A stretch of DNA of 64,000 nucleotides. It comes from DASQGA01 sp963722715 (GTDB taxonomy: Bacteria > Actinomycetota > Thermoleophilia > Gaiellales > Gaiellaceae). Location: positions 1-64,000 of the forward strand of contig CAVROA010000020.1 in NCBI GenBank assembly GCA_963722715.1, given 5' to 3'. Below the pieces are notes generated by a model. That model was not told the DNA's origin, made no database searches, and saw only the letters and a list, made by a program, of their open reading frames with translations. Below are positions 26,989 to 35,628 of this stretch, piece after piece (positions within the stretch are counted from its first letter, which is position 1; each line of letters opens with the position of its first letter). Both the position numbers and the translations under genes were made by a program.

Positions 26989-28725
26989 ATGGCGGTCGCC
27001 AGCGAGGAGATCCTCGGGAGCTTCCACGGGGACGAGGACTTTCCGATCGAGTGGGACGAGGGCGAGAAGGAGCTCTTCTGGATTTTCGACGACCTCCACT
27101 GCCCGAACCCGCTGTCGCCGCTGTTCTTCGACATCGGCGGGTGGTGGCTCAGCTGCGACCACATGTTCCGCCGCTTCGGGACCCCCTTCGCGTGCGACTG
27201 GATCGCGAAGTCGATCAACGGCTACCTCTACACGGCCGCCGTGCCGGCGGACGCGAGCATCCACTCCGAGGCGACCGAGTACAACAGCCGCTACGTCCCC
27301 CGGGTCCCGCGCGACCCCGCTCACGCGGAGAAGATCGGCGCGTACCTCGGCTGGGCACTGCCGCACTACGCCGAGAACTTCCTCGACTGGTGGCGCGACC
27401 GGCTGCGCCCCGAGATCGAGCGCAACTTCGAGTATCTCGACGGCTACGACATGGAGGCGGCGAGCCTCGTCGAGCTCGCCGTCCTGCTCGAGGACGCGAT
27501 CGACATTCATGACCGCCACTGGAAGATCCACTGGATGCTCAACTTCGCCCAGTTCTCCTCGACGGTGGGCCTGAACGCGACGATCGGCGAGATCAAGGGA
27601 GAAGTCGATCCGAATCTCGGCGGCCGCCTCCAGAGCTCGGTCGACGACCGCAACTGGGACTCGATCGAGGCGCTGTGGCAGATGAAGGAGGAGATCAAGG
27701 GCGACAAGGAGCTCGACGATGCCTTCCGCCACCGGGGCGAGACCGCGAAAGACGTGCTGGGCGGGCTCGAAGGCTCGGAGCGAGGACGGCAGTTCCTCGC
27801 CGAGCGAATCGAGCCCTACCAGCAGGAGTTCGGCTACCGCGCCATCTGGTCGCACGAGTTCGCCTTCCCGACGTGGAAGGAGACGAAGACGCCGACGATC
27901 GAGGCGCTGCGCGGCTACGTCGAGACGGACTACGACTATCCGGCCACGATCGCGGCCGTGAAAGAGGATCTCGAGGCGGCGGTGGCCGAGCTCATGGACG
28001 GTGTCGAGGGCGAGGACCGGGAGCGACTTCAGGCGGCGCTCGAGCTCTCGCTCCGCATGAACCCGCTCACCCCCGACCATCACTTCTACATCGACCAGGG
28101 AACGAACGCGCGCCTGCGGATCCTCGCGGTGGCGATCGGCCGCAAGCTGGTCGAAGCGGGTCTCCTCGACGACCCGGAAGACGTGATCTACCTCAAGTAC
28201 AACGAGCTTCGGGTCTTCATGGCGAACCCCGACTCGATCGACGCCCGCTCGCTCGTCTCGGATCGCCGTGACGAGCGCGAGCGCGCTTACACGATCAGGC
28301 CGCGGGAATGGGTCGGGACGGCGACCCAGACAGCCCTCGACTTCCCGTACAACGCGCTCTGGGGCTTCCCGGAGAAGTTCTACCGCGAGGCTCCAAAGAC
28401 GACCGGCGACCTCCAGGGCCTCGCTGCGTCGCCCGGGATCGCGGAGGGGACTGCGCGCTACGTCGGCTCGCTGGACGACTTCGACCAGGTGCAGAAGGGC
28501 GAGATTCTCATCTGCCAGATGACGAATCCGGCCTGGGTGGTGCTCTTCACGAAGATCGCGGGTCTCGTCACCGACGCCGGCGGCGCCGTCTCGCACCCCG
28601 CAGTCGTCGCCCGCGAGTTCGGGATCCCGGCCGTCGTCGGGACGTCGAACGCGACGGAGCGGATCAAGACCGGGGATCGCGTGCGGGTCAACGGAGCCAC
28701 CGGAGTCGTCGAGATCCTGGCGTGA
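26989..28725 (+). CDS. Phosphohistidine (swivel) half of a split dikinase-type phosphotransferase
   Basis: 578 residues from ATG 26,989 behind GAAAGGGG. The C-terminal 110 residues are the mobile phosphohistidine domain of PEP-utilising enzymes: GLVTDAGGAVSHPAVVAREF, with the phospho-accepting His at residue 536, then GIPAVVGT. The first 460 residues are mostly helical with no annotated domain; DLHCPNPLSPLFFDIGGWW near residue 35 is distinctive. The ATP-grasp domain that should charge this His is encoded separately at 30,069. Together (578 plus 271) they match the layout of rifampin phosphotransferase (ATP-grasp, substrate domain, His domain) or phenylphosphate synthase PpsA/PpsB. Expected reaction: ATP plus R-OH and water gives R-O-phosphate, AMP and phosphate. 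R is unknown. Confidence 0.75.
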   Translation: MAVASEEILGSFHGDEDFPIEWDEGEKELFWIFDDLHCPNPLSPLFFDIGGWWLSCDHMFRRFGTPFACDWIAKSINGYLYTAAVPADASIHSEATEYNSRYVPRVPRDPAHAEKIGAYLGWALPHYAENFLDWWRDRLRPEIERNFEYLDGYDMEAASLVELAVLLEDAIDIHDRHWKIHWMLNFAQFSSTVGLNATIGEIKGEVDPNLGGRLQSSVDDRNWDSIEALWQMKEEIKGDKELDDAFRHRGETAKDVLGGLEGSERGRQFLAERIEPYQQEFGYRAIWSHEFAFPTWKETKTPTIEALRGYVETDYDYPATIAAVKEDLEAAVAELMDGVEGEDRERLQAALELSLRMNPLTPDHHFYIDQGTNARLRILAVAIGRKLVEAGLLDDPEDVIYLKYNELRVFMANPDSIDARSLVSDRRDERERAYTIRPREWVGTATQTALDFPYNALWGFPEKFYREAPKTTGDLQGLAASPGIAEGTARYVGSLDDFDQVQKGEILICQMTNPAWVVLFTKIAGLVTDAGGAVSHPAVVAREFGIPAVVGTSNATERIKTGDRVRVNGATGVVEILA

Positions 28726-29360
28726 CCGTCGTCGCGCGGACGGTTCTCCGCGAGCAGGTCAAGGATGTGCTCCTCGAGCGCATTCTCGAGGGCGAGTACG
28801 CGCCCGGTGACCGCCTCGTCGAGACCCGGATCGCGCACGAGCTCGGCACGAGCCAGGCGCCCGTGCGGGAGGCGCTACGCGAGCTCGCCGCCCTGCGATT
28901 CGTCGAGACGGAACCGTTCAGGAGCGCCCGCGTCCGGGCCGTCTCGCCGCTCGAGCTCGCCGAGGCCTACCCGGTGCGTGCAGCGCTCGAGGAGCTGGCT
29001 GCCTCCGAGGCGGCCGGCCGCATGCGCGGAAATGTCGAGGAGCTAGAGGACGAGCTCGAGGCGATGCGGGAGGCGGCCAGGGACGGAGATCTGCGCCGCC
29101 AGATCGCGCACGACGTCGCGTTCCACCGGAAGATCGTCGCGGCGGCCGGAAACCAGATTCTGCTCGAGGTCTGGAGCAGCCTGCACATCGAGGCCCGCAC
29201 GACGGTGACGCTTGTGAAGACGCACATCGACCCAGAGACGCTCGCCGAGCTCCATGTCCCGATCCTGGAGGCGATCCGGAGTGGCGACCGCATCGTGGCG
29301 GCGGCCGCCTCGCGCCGGCACTTCGACGGCTTTCGCGAGCTCATGGAGGCAGGGTCGTGA
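28722..29360 (+). CDS. GntR-family transcriptional regulator (FCD type)
   Basis: 212 residues from GTG 28,722, overlapping the previous stop as GTGA. A winged helix-turn-helix occupies residues 1-70 (LLERILEGEYAPGDRLVETR, LGTSQAPVREALRELAAL). The rest is an all-helical FCD ligand domain with candidate metal ligands in DVAFHRKIVAAAGN and near SRRHFDGFREL. Such regulators usually repress the operon that contains them until a carboxylic acid intermediate binds. The palindrome at 26,927-26,947 is the likely operator. Confidence 0.88.
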   Translation: MTVVARTVLREQVKDVLLERILEGEYAPGDRLVETRIAHELGTSQAPVREALRELAALRFVETEPFRSARVRAVSPLELAEAYPVRAALEELAASEAAGRMRGNVEELEDELEAMREAARDGDLRRQIAHDVAFHRKIVAAAGNQILLEVWSSLHIEARTTVTLVKTHIDPETLAELHVPILEAIRSGDRIVAAAASRRHFDGFRELMEAGS

Positions 29361-30076
29361 GTCGCCTTGTCGACCTTTCCATGCCGGTTCACCGCGACAT
29401 GCTGACCTTCCCCCGCGTCCCGCCTCCGACGCTGCTCCTCTACGAGAGCTGGACGGAGTTCGCGGAACGGATCGGCGCAGCGGAGTACGGCGCCACGTCG
29501 CTGACCGCGAGCTACCTCGTGACTCAGAACGACCACGTGGGGACGCACCTCGACGCGGTCAAGCACATCCGCGGCCCTGAAGCCCCGGGGGTCGAAGGGA
29601 TCCCCCTCGACTACTGCTTCTCCGACGGCGTCGTCCTCGACTTCCGGCACAAGGAATCCGGGGCCGGGATCAGCGCCGCGGAAATCGACGAGGCACTCGC
29701 GGCGATCGGCTACACGCTGAAGGACCGCGACATCGTCCTGATTCAGACGGGAGCGAGCGCGTACAACACCGAGGAGCGCTACCGGACCGACCATTGCGGG
29801 ATGACCGCCGAAGCGACGCGGCATCTGATCGCGCAGGGCGTGCGCCTGATGGGAATCGACGCGATCACGTTCGATCCCCCGGTCTGGGCGATGTTCGAGC
29901 GCAAGCAGTTCTGGGAGGCGCACCTCGTCATGAACGAGGAGGACTACTGGCACCTCGAGAACCTGCAAAACCTCGATCAGCTTCCCCCGCACGGCTTCAA
30001 GCTCTCCGTCTTCCCGGTCAAGTGGATGGGGACCACAGCGGCTCCGGTGCGCGCGGTCGCGATTCTCGATGACTGA
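29357..30076 (+). CDS. Cyclase-family metal-dependent hydrolase (kynurenine formamidase fold)
   Basis: 239 residues from GTG 29,357 (GTGA overlap with the GntR stop). The family metal motif HxGTHxDxPxH appears as HVGTHLDAVKH, with Pro replaced by Val but all ligands kept. The fold includes kynurenine formamidase and isatin hydrolase, which open amides or lactams. A second, divergent member is encoded at 34,768 in the same operon, so the pathway may have two such hydrolytic steps. Cytoplasmic; substrate not assignable. Confidence 0.82.
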   Translation: MSRLVDLSMPVHRDMLTFPRVPPPTLLLYESWTEFAERIGAAEYGATSLTASYLVTQNDHVGTHLDAVKHIRGPEAPGVEGIPLDYCFSDGVVLDFRHKESGAGISAAEIDEALAAIGYTLKDRDIVLIQTGASAYNTEERYRTDHCGMTAEATRHLIAQGVRLMGIDAITFDPPVWAMFERKQFWEAHLVMNEEDYWHLENLQNLDQLPPHGFKLSVFPVKWMGTTAAPVRAVAILDD

Positions 30077-30884
30077 CGGTCCGATCCTGTGGTTCGACCA
30101 CGAGGAAGCCACGGACGTGCGGCTGTGTGGTGGGAAGGGAGCGAGCCTTGCGGCGATGACGGCGGCGGGCCTGCCCGTGCCGACGGGCTTCGTCGTCTGC
30201 GCCGACGTGCTCGAGGAGTCCGTCGACGCGGAGCGGCTCCGCGCGCTCGCCCGCGCCAATGACCATGTCGCAGCACAGGAGCTCGTTGGCTCGGCGGAGC
30301 CGCCACAGGAGCTGGCCGCCGCGTACGACCGGGTGGGCGGAGATGTGGCCGTCCGCTCCTCGGCCTGTGCCGAGGACTCGGAAGCCGCGAGCTTCGCCGG
30401 CCAGCAGGAGACGTATCTGCACGTGCGGGGAGCCGACGACGTCGCGGCCCGCGTGGTCGACTGCTGGGCCTCCTTCTTCAGCGAGCGCGCGCTCTTCTAC
30501 CGGGCGCGGAAGGGGTCGCTCGACGATCTCGGCATGGCGGTGGTCGTGCAGCGCATGGTCGAGCCGGAGAAGTCGGGGGTCCTCTTCACCGCCGACCCGG
30601 TCCAGCGCCGCCGCGACCGGATGGTGCTGGAGGCCGTCTTCGGGCTCGGTGAGCGGATCGTCTCCGGCGAGGTCACACCCGACCATTACGTCCTGGACCG
30701 CCAGGGCGAGGTGAAGCGCGAGCACCTCGTTTCAGGCGGCGTGCTCGAGGCGGCCGAGATCGTGCAGCTGGCCGACCTGGGACGACTCCTCGAGACGCAC
30801 TTCGGCGGGCCGCAGGACGTCGAGTGGGCCCTCGCCGGCGGCGAGATCCACCTGCTCCAGTCGAGGCCGGTGACGACACTGTGA
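30069..30884 (+). CDS. ATP-grasp half of a split dikinase-type phosphotransferase
   Basis: 271 residues forming only the PEP synthase/PPDK N-terminal ATP-binding domain. Gly-rich loop GGKGASLAAM (21-30), VRSSACAEDSEAASFAGQQE (95-114), and near 160 EPEKSGVLFTADPV are its nucleotide loops, ending in LLQSRPVT, where full-length enzymes continue into the swivel domain. It has no phosphohistidine domain and no PEP barrel, so it needs a partner; the protein from 26,989 provides the His. By analogy with phenylphosphate synthase PpsB or the N-terminal third of rifampin phosphotransferase, it transfers the beta-phosphate of ATP to that His. It overlaps the cyclase gene by eight bases. Confidence 0.85.
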   Translation: MTDGPILWFDHEEATDVRLCGGKGASLAAMTAAGLPVPTGFVVCADVLEESVDAERLRALARANDHVAAQELVGSAEPPQELAAAYDRVGGDVAVRSSACAEDSEAASFAGQQETYLHVRGADDVAARVVDCWASFFSERALFYRARKGSLDDLGMAVVVQRMVEPEKSGVLFTADPVQRRRDRMVLEAVFGLGERIVSGEVTPDHYVLDRQGEVKREHLVSGGVLEAAEIVQLADLGRLLETHFGGPQDVEWALAGGEIHLLQSRPVTTL

Positions 30885-31414
30885 CGCTCGAGGAGCGCGC
30901 CCTCGAATGGATCGCGCCGTACTGGAACGCGCACCATCTCGTGCGGACGCGCGACTGGGTGATGGAGCTCGAGCCGGACGCGGGCGAAGCACTGCGGATC
31001 GCGGCGCTCACACATGACATGGAACGGCATTTCCCGGGTGGCCCGCAGCTCGATATGACGAAGCAACGGCCGAGCGACGAGGCGTACAACCGGGCCCACT
31101 CCGAGCGCTCGGCCCAGATCGTCGGCGACTGGCTGAGCGGGGAGGGGGCGGAAGCGCCGCTCGTGGCCGAGGTCAGAGCCCTCGTCCTCGACCATGAGTT
31201 CGGAGGGTGGCCCGAGGCCGACGTGCTGCAGGCAGCCGACTCGATCTCCTGGCTCGAGACGAACCAGGACGTGGCCCAGAAATGGGTTCGCGAGGGTCGC
31301 TGCGACGAGGAGTGGGCGCGGGAGAAGCACCGCTGGAGCTTCGACCGGATCCGGATCGAGCGAGCCCGAGAGCTCGCGCGCCCGTTCTACGAGGAGGCGC
31401 TCGCCGGTGTCTGA
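30881..31414 (+). CDS. HD-domain phosphohydrolase-like protein
   Basis: 177 residues from GTG 30,881 (GTGA overlap). The HD pattern is visible: H in NAHHLVRTRDWVM, HD in LTHDMERHFPGG, and a distal D in ADSISWLE. Members hydrolyse phosphomonoesters, nucleotides or dinucleotides using a metal. Lying immediately after the ATP-grasp half, it could remove the phosphate placed by the split phosphotransferase or clear an AMP-type by-product; either role is speculation. No membrane segment. Confidence 0.75.
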   Translation: MTLEERALEWIAPYWNAHHLVRTRDWVMELEPDAGEALRIAALTHDMERHFPGGPQLDMTKQRPSDEAYNRAHSERSAQIVGDWLSGEGAEAPLVAEVRALVLDHEFGGWPEADVLQAADSISWLETNQDVAQKWVREGRCDEEWAREKHRWSFDRIRIERARELARPFYEEALAGV

Positions 31415-32246
31415 GCCCGCGCCCGAGTGGCTCGCTCCCGAAACGCTCGTGGAGGCGCTCTCCCTGAAGGCCGAGTATGGAGACGAGGCGACGGTCGTGG
31501 CCGGCGGAACGTTCCTCGCCATTCTCCTGAACCAGCGATTCCTCGCGCCGCAGCGGTTTCTCAGCTTGCGTGCGGTCTCCGAGCTGAGAGGAATCGAGGC
31601 GAACGGCGAACTGCGCCTCGGAGCCATGGAGACGCATCGGGCGGCCGAGCTCTCGCCCGCGGTGCGGGAGGGCTGGCCGGGCCTCGCCGGCGCGTTCGCG
31701 CTCGTGGCGAGCCCGCGTGTACGGAACCAGGCGACCGTGGGCGGAGTGCTCGCAGACGCCGACTACGCCTCTGACCCGCCGGCCATGCTGACCGCGCTCG
31801 AGGCGCGCGCGCTCGTCAAGAGCCGGGACGGTGAGCGCGAGATCCCGCTCGAGGAGCTGATCACGGGCCACTACGAGACCTCGCTGCAGGCCGACGAGCT
31901 GATCGTCGGCGTTCGCGTCCCGCGCGAAGAGCGGTCGACGTACCGGAAGTTCCGCAGCCGCTCGCACGAGGACCGCCCGTGCGTTGGCGTCGCTGCCGCT
32001 CGCCGCGGCGGCTCGCTCCGCGTGGTCGTCGGCGCTGTCGCAGCCCGGCCGCAGTGGTTCCCTGAGATCTGCGCGCTCGGCGAGGGCGAGGAGCTCGACG
32101 CGGCGCTCGCAAGCGAGATCGCCGAGCGCTACGCCCGGGCGATCGACCCGCTCGCCGACGTTCGCGGCTCGGCGGAGTACAGGCGCCGGGTGATCCGCGT
32201 CGAGGTGCGGCGTGCGCTCGAGGATCTCGCGCGAGTGGACTCCTAG
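31407..32246 (+). CDS. Molybdenum hydroxylase FAD-binding subunit (CoxM/XdhB type)
   Basis: 279 residues from GTG 31,407. FAD pyrophosphate loops are visible as VVAGGTFLAILLNQR and ASPRVRNQATVGGVLADADY, followed by the CO dehydrogenase flavoprotein C-terminal domain. It passes electrons from the iron-sulfur subunit to an acceptor. It begins an FAD-Mo-FeS gene set (31,407-34,771) in which each gene overlaps the next, so the three make one enzyme of the xanthine dehydrogenase family. Confidence 0.9.
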   Translation: MSEPAPEWLAPETLVEALSLKAEYGDEATVVAGGTFLAILLNQRFLAPQRFLSLRAVSELRGIEANGELRLGAMETHRAAELSPAVREGWPGLAGAFALVASPRVRNQATVGGVLADADYASDPPAMLTALEARALVKSRDGEREIPLEELITGHYETSLQADELIVGVRVPREERSTYRKFRSRSHEDRPCVGVAAARRGGSLRVVVGAVAARPQWFPEICALGEGEELDAALASEIAERYARAIDPLADVRGSAEYRRRVIRVEVRRALEDLARVDS

Positions 32247-34331
32247 TGACCGACCCGCGCGTCACCGGTGCCGTCCGTTACGCCCAGGACGTGGAGCTCG
32301 AAGGGATGCTCGAGGCGCGCATCCTGCGCTCGCCGTACGCACACGCCCGGATCGGTCGCGTCGACGCCTCGGCGCTCCCTCCGGGAGTTGTCGCGCTCAT
32401 CCCCGGCGACGTCGCCGACCTGGGGATGTACGGCGCCCAGATCAAGGATCAGACCGTGCTCGCGTGCGACCGGGCCCGCTTTGCCGGCGATCCAGTCGCC
32501 GCCGTCGCCGCCGAGACGCTGCGCGAGGCGGACGAGGCGCTCGCGCTGATCGACGTCGACTACGAGGAGCTCGACTCGGTGTTCGACCCGGTCGGGGCGT
32601 GCGACCAGGGCGCCCCGCTCGTCCATGACCGTCACAACGTCTCCGAGAACGACGCCGCGTACTTCGGGATCCGGCCGCAACAGGGGACGAACGTCTGCCA
32701 CCGTTTCCGTCTCCGCCAGGGCGACGTGGAAATCGGCTTCGCCGAGGCCGACGTGGTCGTCGAGGAGACCTTCAGGACGGCCGGCGCTCAGCACGCGCAC
32801 ATGGAGCCGCACGCCAGCGTGGCGCACTGGGAGGACGGACGCCTGCACGTCTGGACGGGGACGCAGACACCCTTCAACCTCCGCTCCGATCTCGCCGGGA
32901 TCTTCGGCATCGGCGAGGACCGGATCCGGATCGTCTGTCCTCCCATGGGCGGTGCCTTCGGCGCGAAGACGTTCGTCCGCCTCGAGGCGATCGTCGCGTG
33001 CCTGGCTCAGAAGGCCGGCCGTCCCGTCCGTGCCGTCCTCGAGCGGAACGAGGAATGGCTGACGCTCAATCGCCATCCGGCGGTGATCCGGGTCCGCCTG
33101 GGCGCGCGCGCCGACGGGACGCTCCTCGCGAAGGAAGTCGAATGCTGGGCGGACACCGGCGCCTACGCCGACTGCGGGCCGGGCGTCGCGCAGAAGATGG
33201 GCTTTGCGGCCCCGGGGCCGTATCGGATTCCCCACGTCTCGGTCGAGTCGCGCTGCGTCTACACGAACCTACCGCCGAACGGGGCTTTTCGGGGCTATGG
33301 GCAGATGCAGACGGTGTGGGCGTCCGAGCGGGCGATGGACATGCTCGCTCGAGCGGCTGGACGCCGACCCGCTCGACCTGCGTCTCCAGAACCTGCTCCA
33401 GGAAGGCGATCGCTACGCGACCGGCGAGGAGCTCCACGACGTCCGGTTCGCGGAGTGCCTCGAGGCGGCGGCCGCTGCGATCGGCTGGCACGAGAGCCGG
33501 CAAGGGAAGGGTCTGTGCGTGCTGATGAAGGGGATGCAGACTCCGAGCCGCGCCGGGATCGCAATCGAGGCGTCCGACGACGGCACCTTCACGCTCCGCT
33601 GCGCGACGGCCGAGATGGGACAGGGTGCGCGCCGCGCCGTCTCGCTGCTGGCGGCGGAGCTGCTCGGGGTCGACGTCGACCGCGTTCGTTTTCCCGATCC
33701 CGACACCGATCTCGTCCCGTACGACACCCGGACGACCTCGAGCCGCTCCACCTACATCATGGGCCGCGCCCTCGTCGACGCGGTCAGAGATTTGCAGGAG
33801 AACGGCCAACGTGGCTACGGCGAGGTGGAGATTCCAGGCGGGCTCGATCCCGACACCGGCCAGGGGGTCGCCTCCCACCACTGGCACCAGGGCGCCGGCG
33901 CTGCCGAGGTACGGGTTGACGAGGAGACCGGCAAGATCGAGGTCCTGCGCCTGCACACCTCTGTTTACGCGGGCCGGGTCGTGAACCGGCCGGGTGCGGA
34001 GCTCCAGAACGAGGGCTCGATGATCATGGGTCTCGGGACGACGCTGTTCGAGGCGGTGGACGTCGCGGACGGCCAGGTCACGAACGCGAATCTCTCCGAC
34101 TACGAGATCCCATCGTTCGTGGACGTGCCCCTGGCGCTGACCCATGACCTCCTCGAGCGCGACGGCGCGGACGTCCATGGTCTCGGCGAGACGGCGCTGC
34201 CGCCCGTGCCACCGTCCGTGGGGAACGCGCTTTCGTCGCTCGGCCTCCACGTCACCGACCTCCCGATCAGCGCCGAGGCGGTGCTGGACGCCGTCGACCG
34301 GCGTGCAAGCGTGCGAGAGGTGCCTGCGTGA
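32246..34331 (+). CDS. Molybdenum hydroxylase large (molybdopterin) subunit, frame broken by one extra base
   Basis: About 694 residues after repair, from GTG 32,246. N-terminal VTGAVRYAQDVELEGMLEAR and ILRSPYAHARI are typical, as are PPMGGAFGAKTFVRLEA (Q-loop region), PPNGAFRGYG (the substrate-site Arg), EMGQGARRAVSLLAAELLG, and HGLGETALPPVPPSVGNAL with the catalytic Glu. One extra base near 33,352 (CTCGCTCGAG) breaks the frame; repair gives ERAMDMLAERLDADP. It is a little shorter than typical (about 750). The enzyme hydroxylates an aromatic heterocycle or aldehyde, or reduces a phenol as in 4-hydroxybenzoyl-CoA reductase. Which of these cannot be told from motifs. Confidence 0.87.
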
Positions 34332-34771
34332 GGATTGCCTTCACCGTGAACGGTGAGGGCGTCGAAGTGGACGCTCGCTCCGACGAGATGCTGCTCGAGG
34401 TGCTGCGGCGCGACCTCGGCCTGACCAGCGTCCGGGCGACGTGCGGCATCGGCGTCTGCGGTGCCTGCACGGCGCTCGTGGACGGCGAGCCGATCTCGAC
34501 CTGCTTGCTGCTCGCCCCGCTTGCGGAGGGGCGGCAGGTGACGACGGTCGAGGGCCTGGGGGGCGACGATCCGGTCCAGCGAGGGTTCGTCGAGGCGCAC
34601 GCTTTCCAGTGCGGCTATTGCACCCCGGGCATGATCCTGACGGCTAAGCGGCTCCTCGAGGAGAGCCCGAAGCCGAGCGACGAGGAGATCCGCCTCGCCC
34701 TGGCCGGGAACCTCTGCAGGTGCGGCTGTTACGTGAAGATCGTCGACGCGGTCCGGAGGGCAGCAGCATGA
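34328..34771 (+). CDS. Molybdenum hydroxylase 2Fe-2S subunit
   Basis: 147 residues from GTG 34,328 (GTGA overlap). The plant-type 2Fe-2S site is CGIGVCGACTALVDG with a further Cys in ISTCLLL. The second cluster is held by FQCGYCTPGM and LCRCGCY. All eight cysteines are present. It carries electrons from the molybdenum centre to FAD. Cytoplasmic, no Tat signal. Confidence 0.94.
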   Translation: MRIAFTVNGEGVEVDARSDEMLLEVLRRDLGLTSVRATCGIGVCGACTALVDGEPISTCLLLAPLAEGRQVTTVEGLGGDDPVQRGFVEAHAFQCGYCTPGMILTAKRLLEESPKPSDEEIRLALAGNLCRCGCYVKIVDAVRRAAA

Positions 34772-35628
34772 CCGCGAGCTCGAACAAGGTGCTCGACGCG
34801 ACCCGTCTCGTCCGGCAAGGCAGGATCTACTCGCTCGCGCGGGAGCGCTTCCGCGGCATGCCGCTCTTCCCCGGGCATCCGAATTTCGAGGTGCTCGGGT
34901 ATCGAACGCCGCAGGGGCTTCGGGCGGCCGGGGAAGAGCCCTGGGGGCCGGGCAACGAGGCAGGCCTCGGCTACATGAGCGAGCTCGTCCTCGCCTCGAC
35001 CCACTCCGGTGCCCACATCGACGCCCACGCCCACATGACGGTGGGCGAGGACGATCGCTGGCACGGAGGCTCCGCACAGACCGATCTCGGTGACTTTGGC
35101 CCGCTGGTCGGGGATGCGTCGGAGTTCTCGCCGATCTGGGCGAGAGGAGTCCTCTTCGACGTCCCCCGCCACCGCGGGATCGAGTTCCTCGGGAAGGGCG
35201 AGCCCGTCACTGCTGCCGAGCTCGAAGCGATCTGCCGGTCGCAGCGAGTCGACGAGCCCGCCGAGGGGGACGTCGCGCTCGTCCGCACCGGCTACATGTC
35301 GCACTGGCCGGACGAGGATCGAATGGCCGAGCACCGCGGCCCCGGGCCGGACATCTCTGCGGCGCGCTGGCTGGCCGAGCGCCGCGTTGTCGCGACCGGA
35401 TCGGACACCGAGACGTACGAGGTGCAGCCGGCGCCGGACCCCGGCTCGCCGCGGAACCCGCAGCCGGTCCACACGCACCTTTTGATCGAGCTCGGCATCT
35501 ACCTAATGGAGAGCCTCGACCTCGAGGCCCTGGCTTCCGACGAGGTCTACGAGTTCCTGTTCGTCGCGTTGCCGCTCAAGATCCGGGGCGCAACCGGGTC
35601 GATGCTCGATCCGGTTGCGGTGACCTGA
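34768..35628 (+). CDS. Second cyclase-family metal-dependent hydrolase
   Basis: 286 residues from ATG 34,768 (ATGA overlap). The metal motif reads HSGAHIDAHAHM, with the Thr and Pro of HxGTHxDxPxH replaced but ligands H, H, D, H retained. It is longer than the first cyclase (29,357) and only distantly similar, so they are not recent duplicates. It follows the hydroxylase directly, which suggests it acts on the hydroxylated product, for example opening a lactam-like ring; this is inference. Confidence 0.8.
   Translation: MTASSNKVLDATRLVRQGRIYSLARERFRGMPLFPGHPNFEVLGYRTPQGLRAAGEEPWGPGNEAGLGYMSELVLASTHSGAHIDAHAHMTVGEDDRWHGGSAQTDLGDFGPLVGDASEFSPIWARGVLFDVPRHRGIEFLGKGEPVTAAELEAICRSQRVDEPAEGDVALVRTGYMSHWPDEDRMAEHRGPGPDISAARWLAERRVVATGSDTETYEVQPAPDPGSPRNPQPVHTHLLIELGIYLMESLDLEALASDEVYEFLFVALPLKIRGATGSMLDPVAVT

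Noticed and set aside
26989..30884. Rifampin resistance by rifampin phosphotransferase
   Set aside because: Domain layout is similar, but the genes sit inside a catabolic operon with a GntR regulator and the substrate region is not recognisably similar to the rifampin-binding domain.
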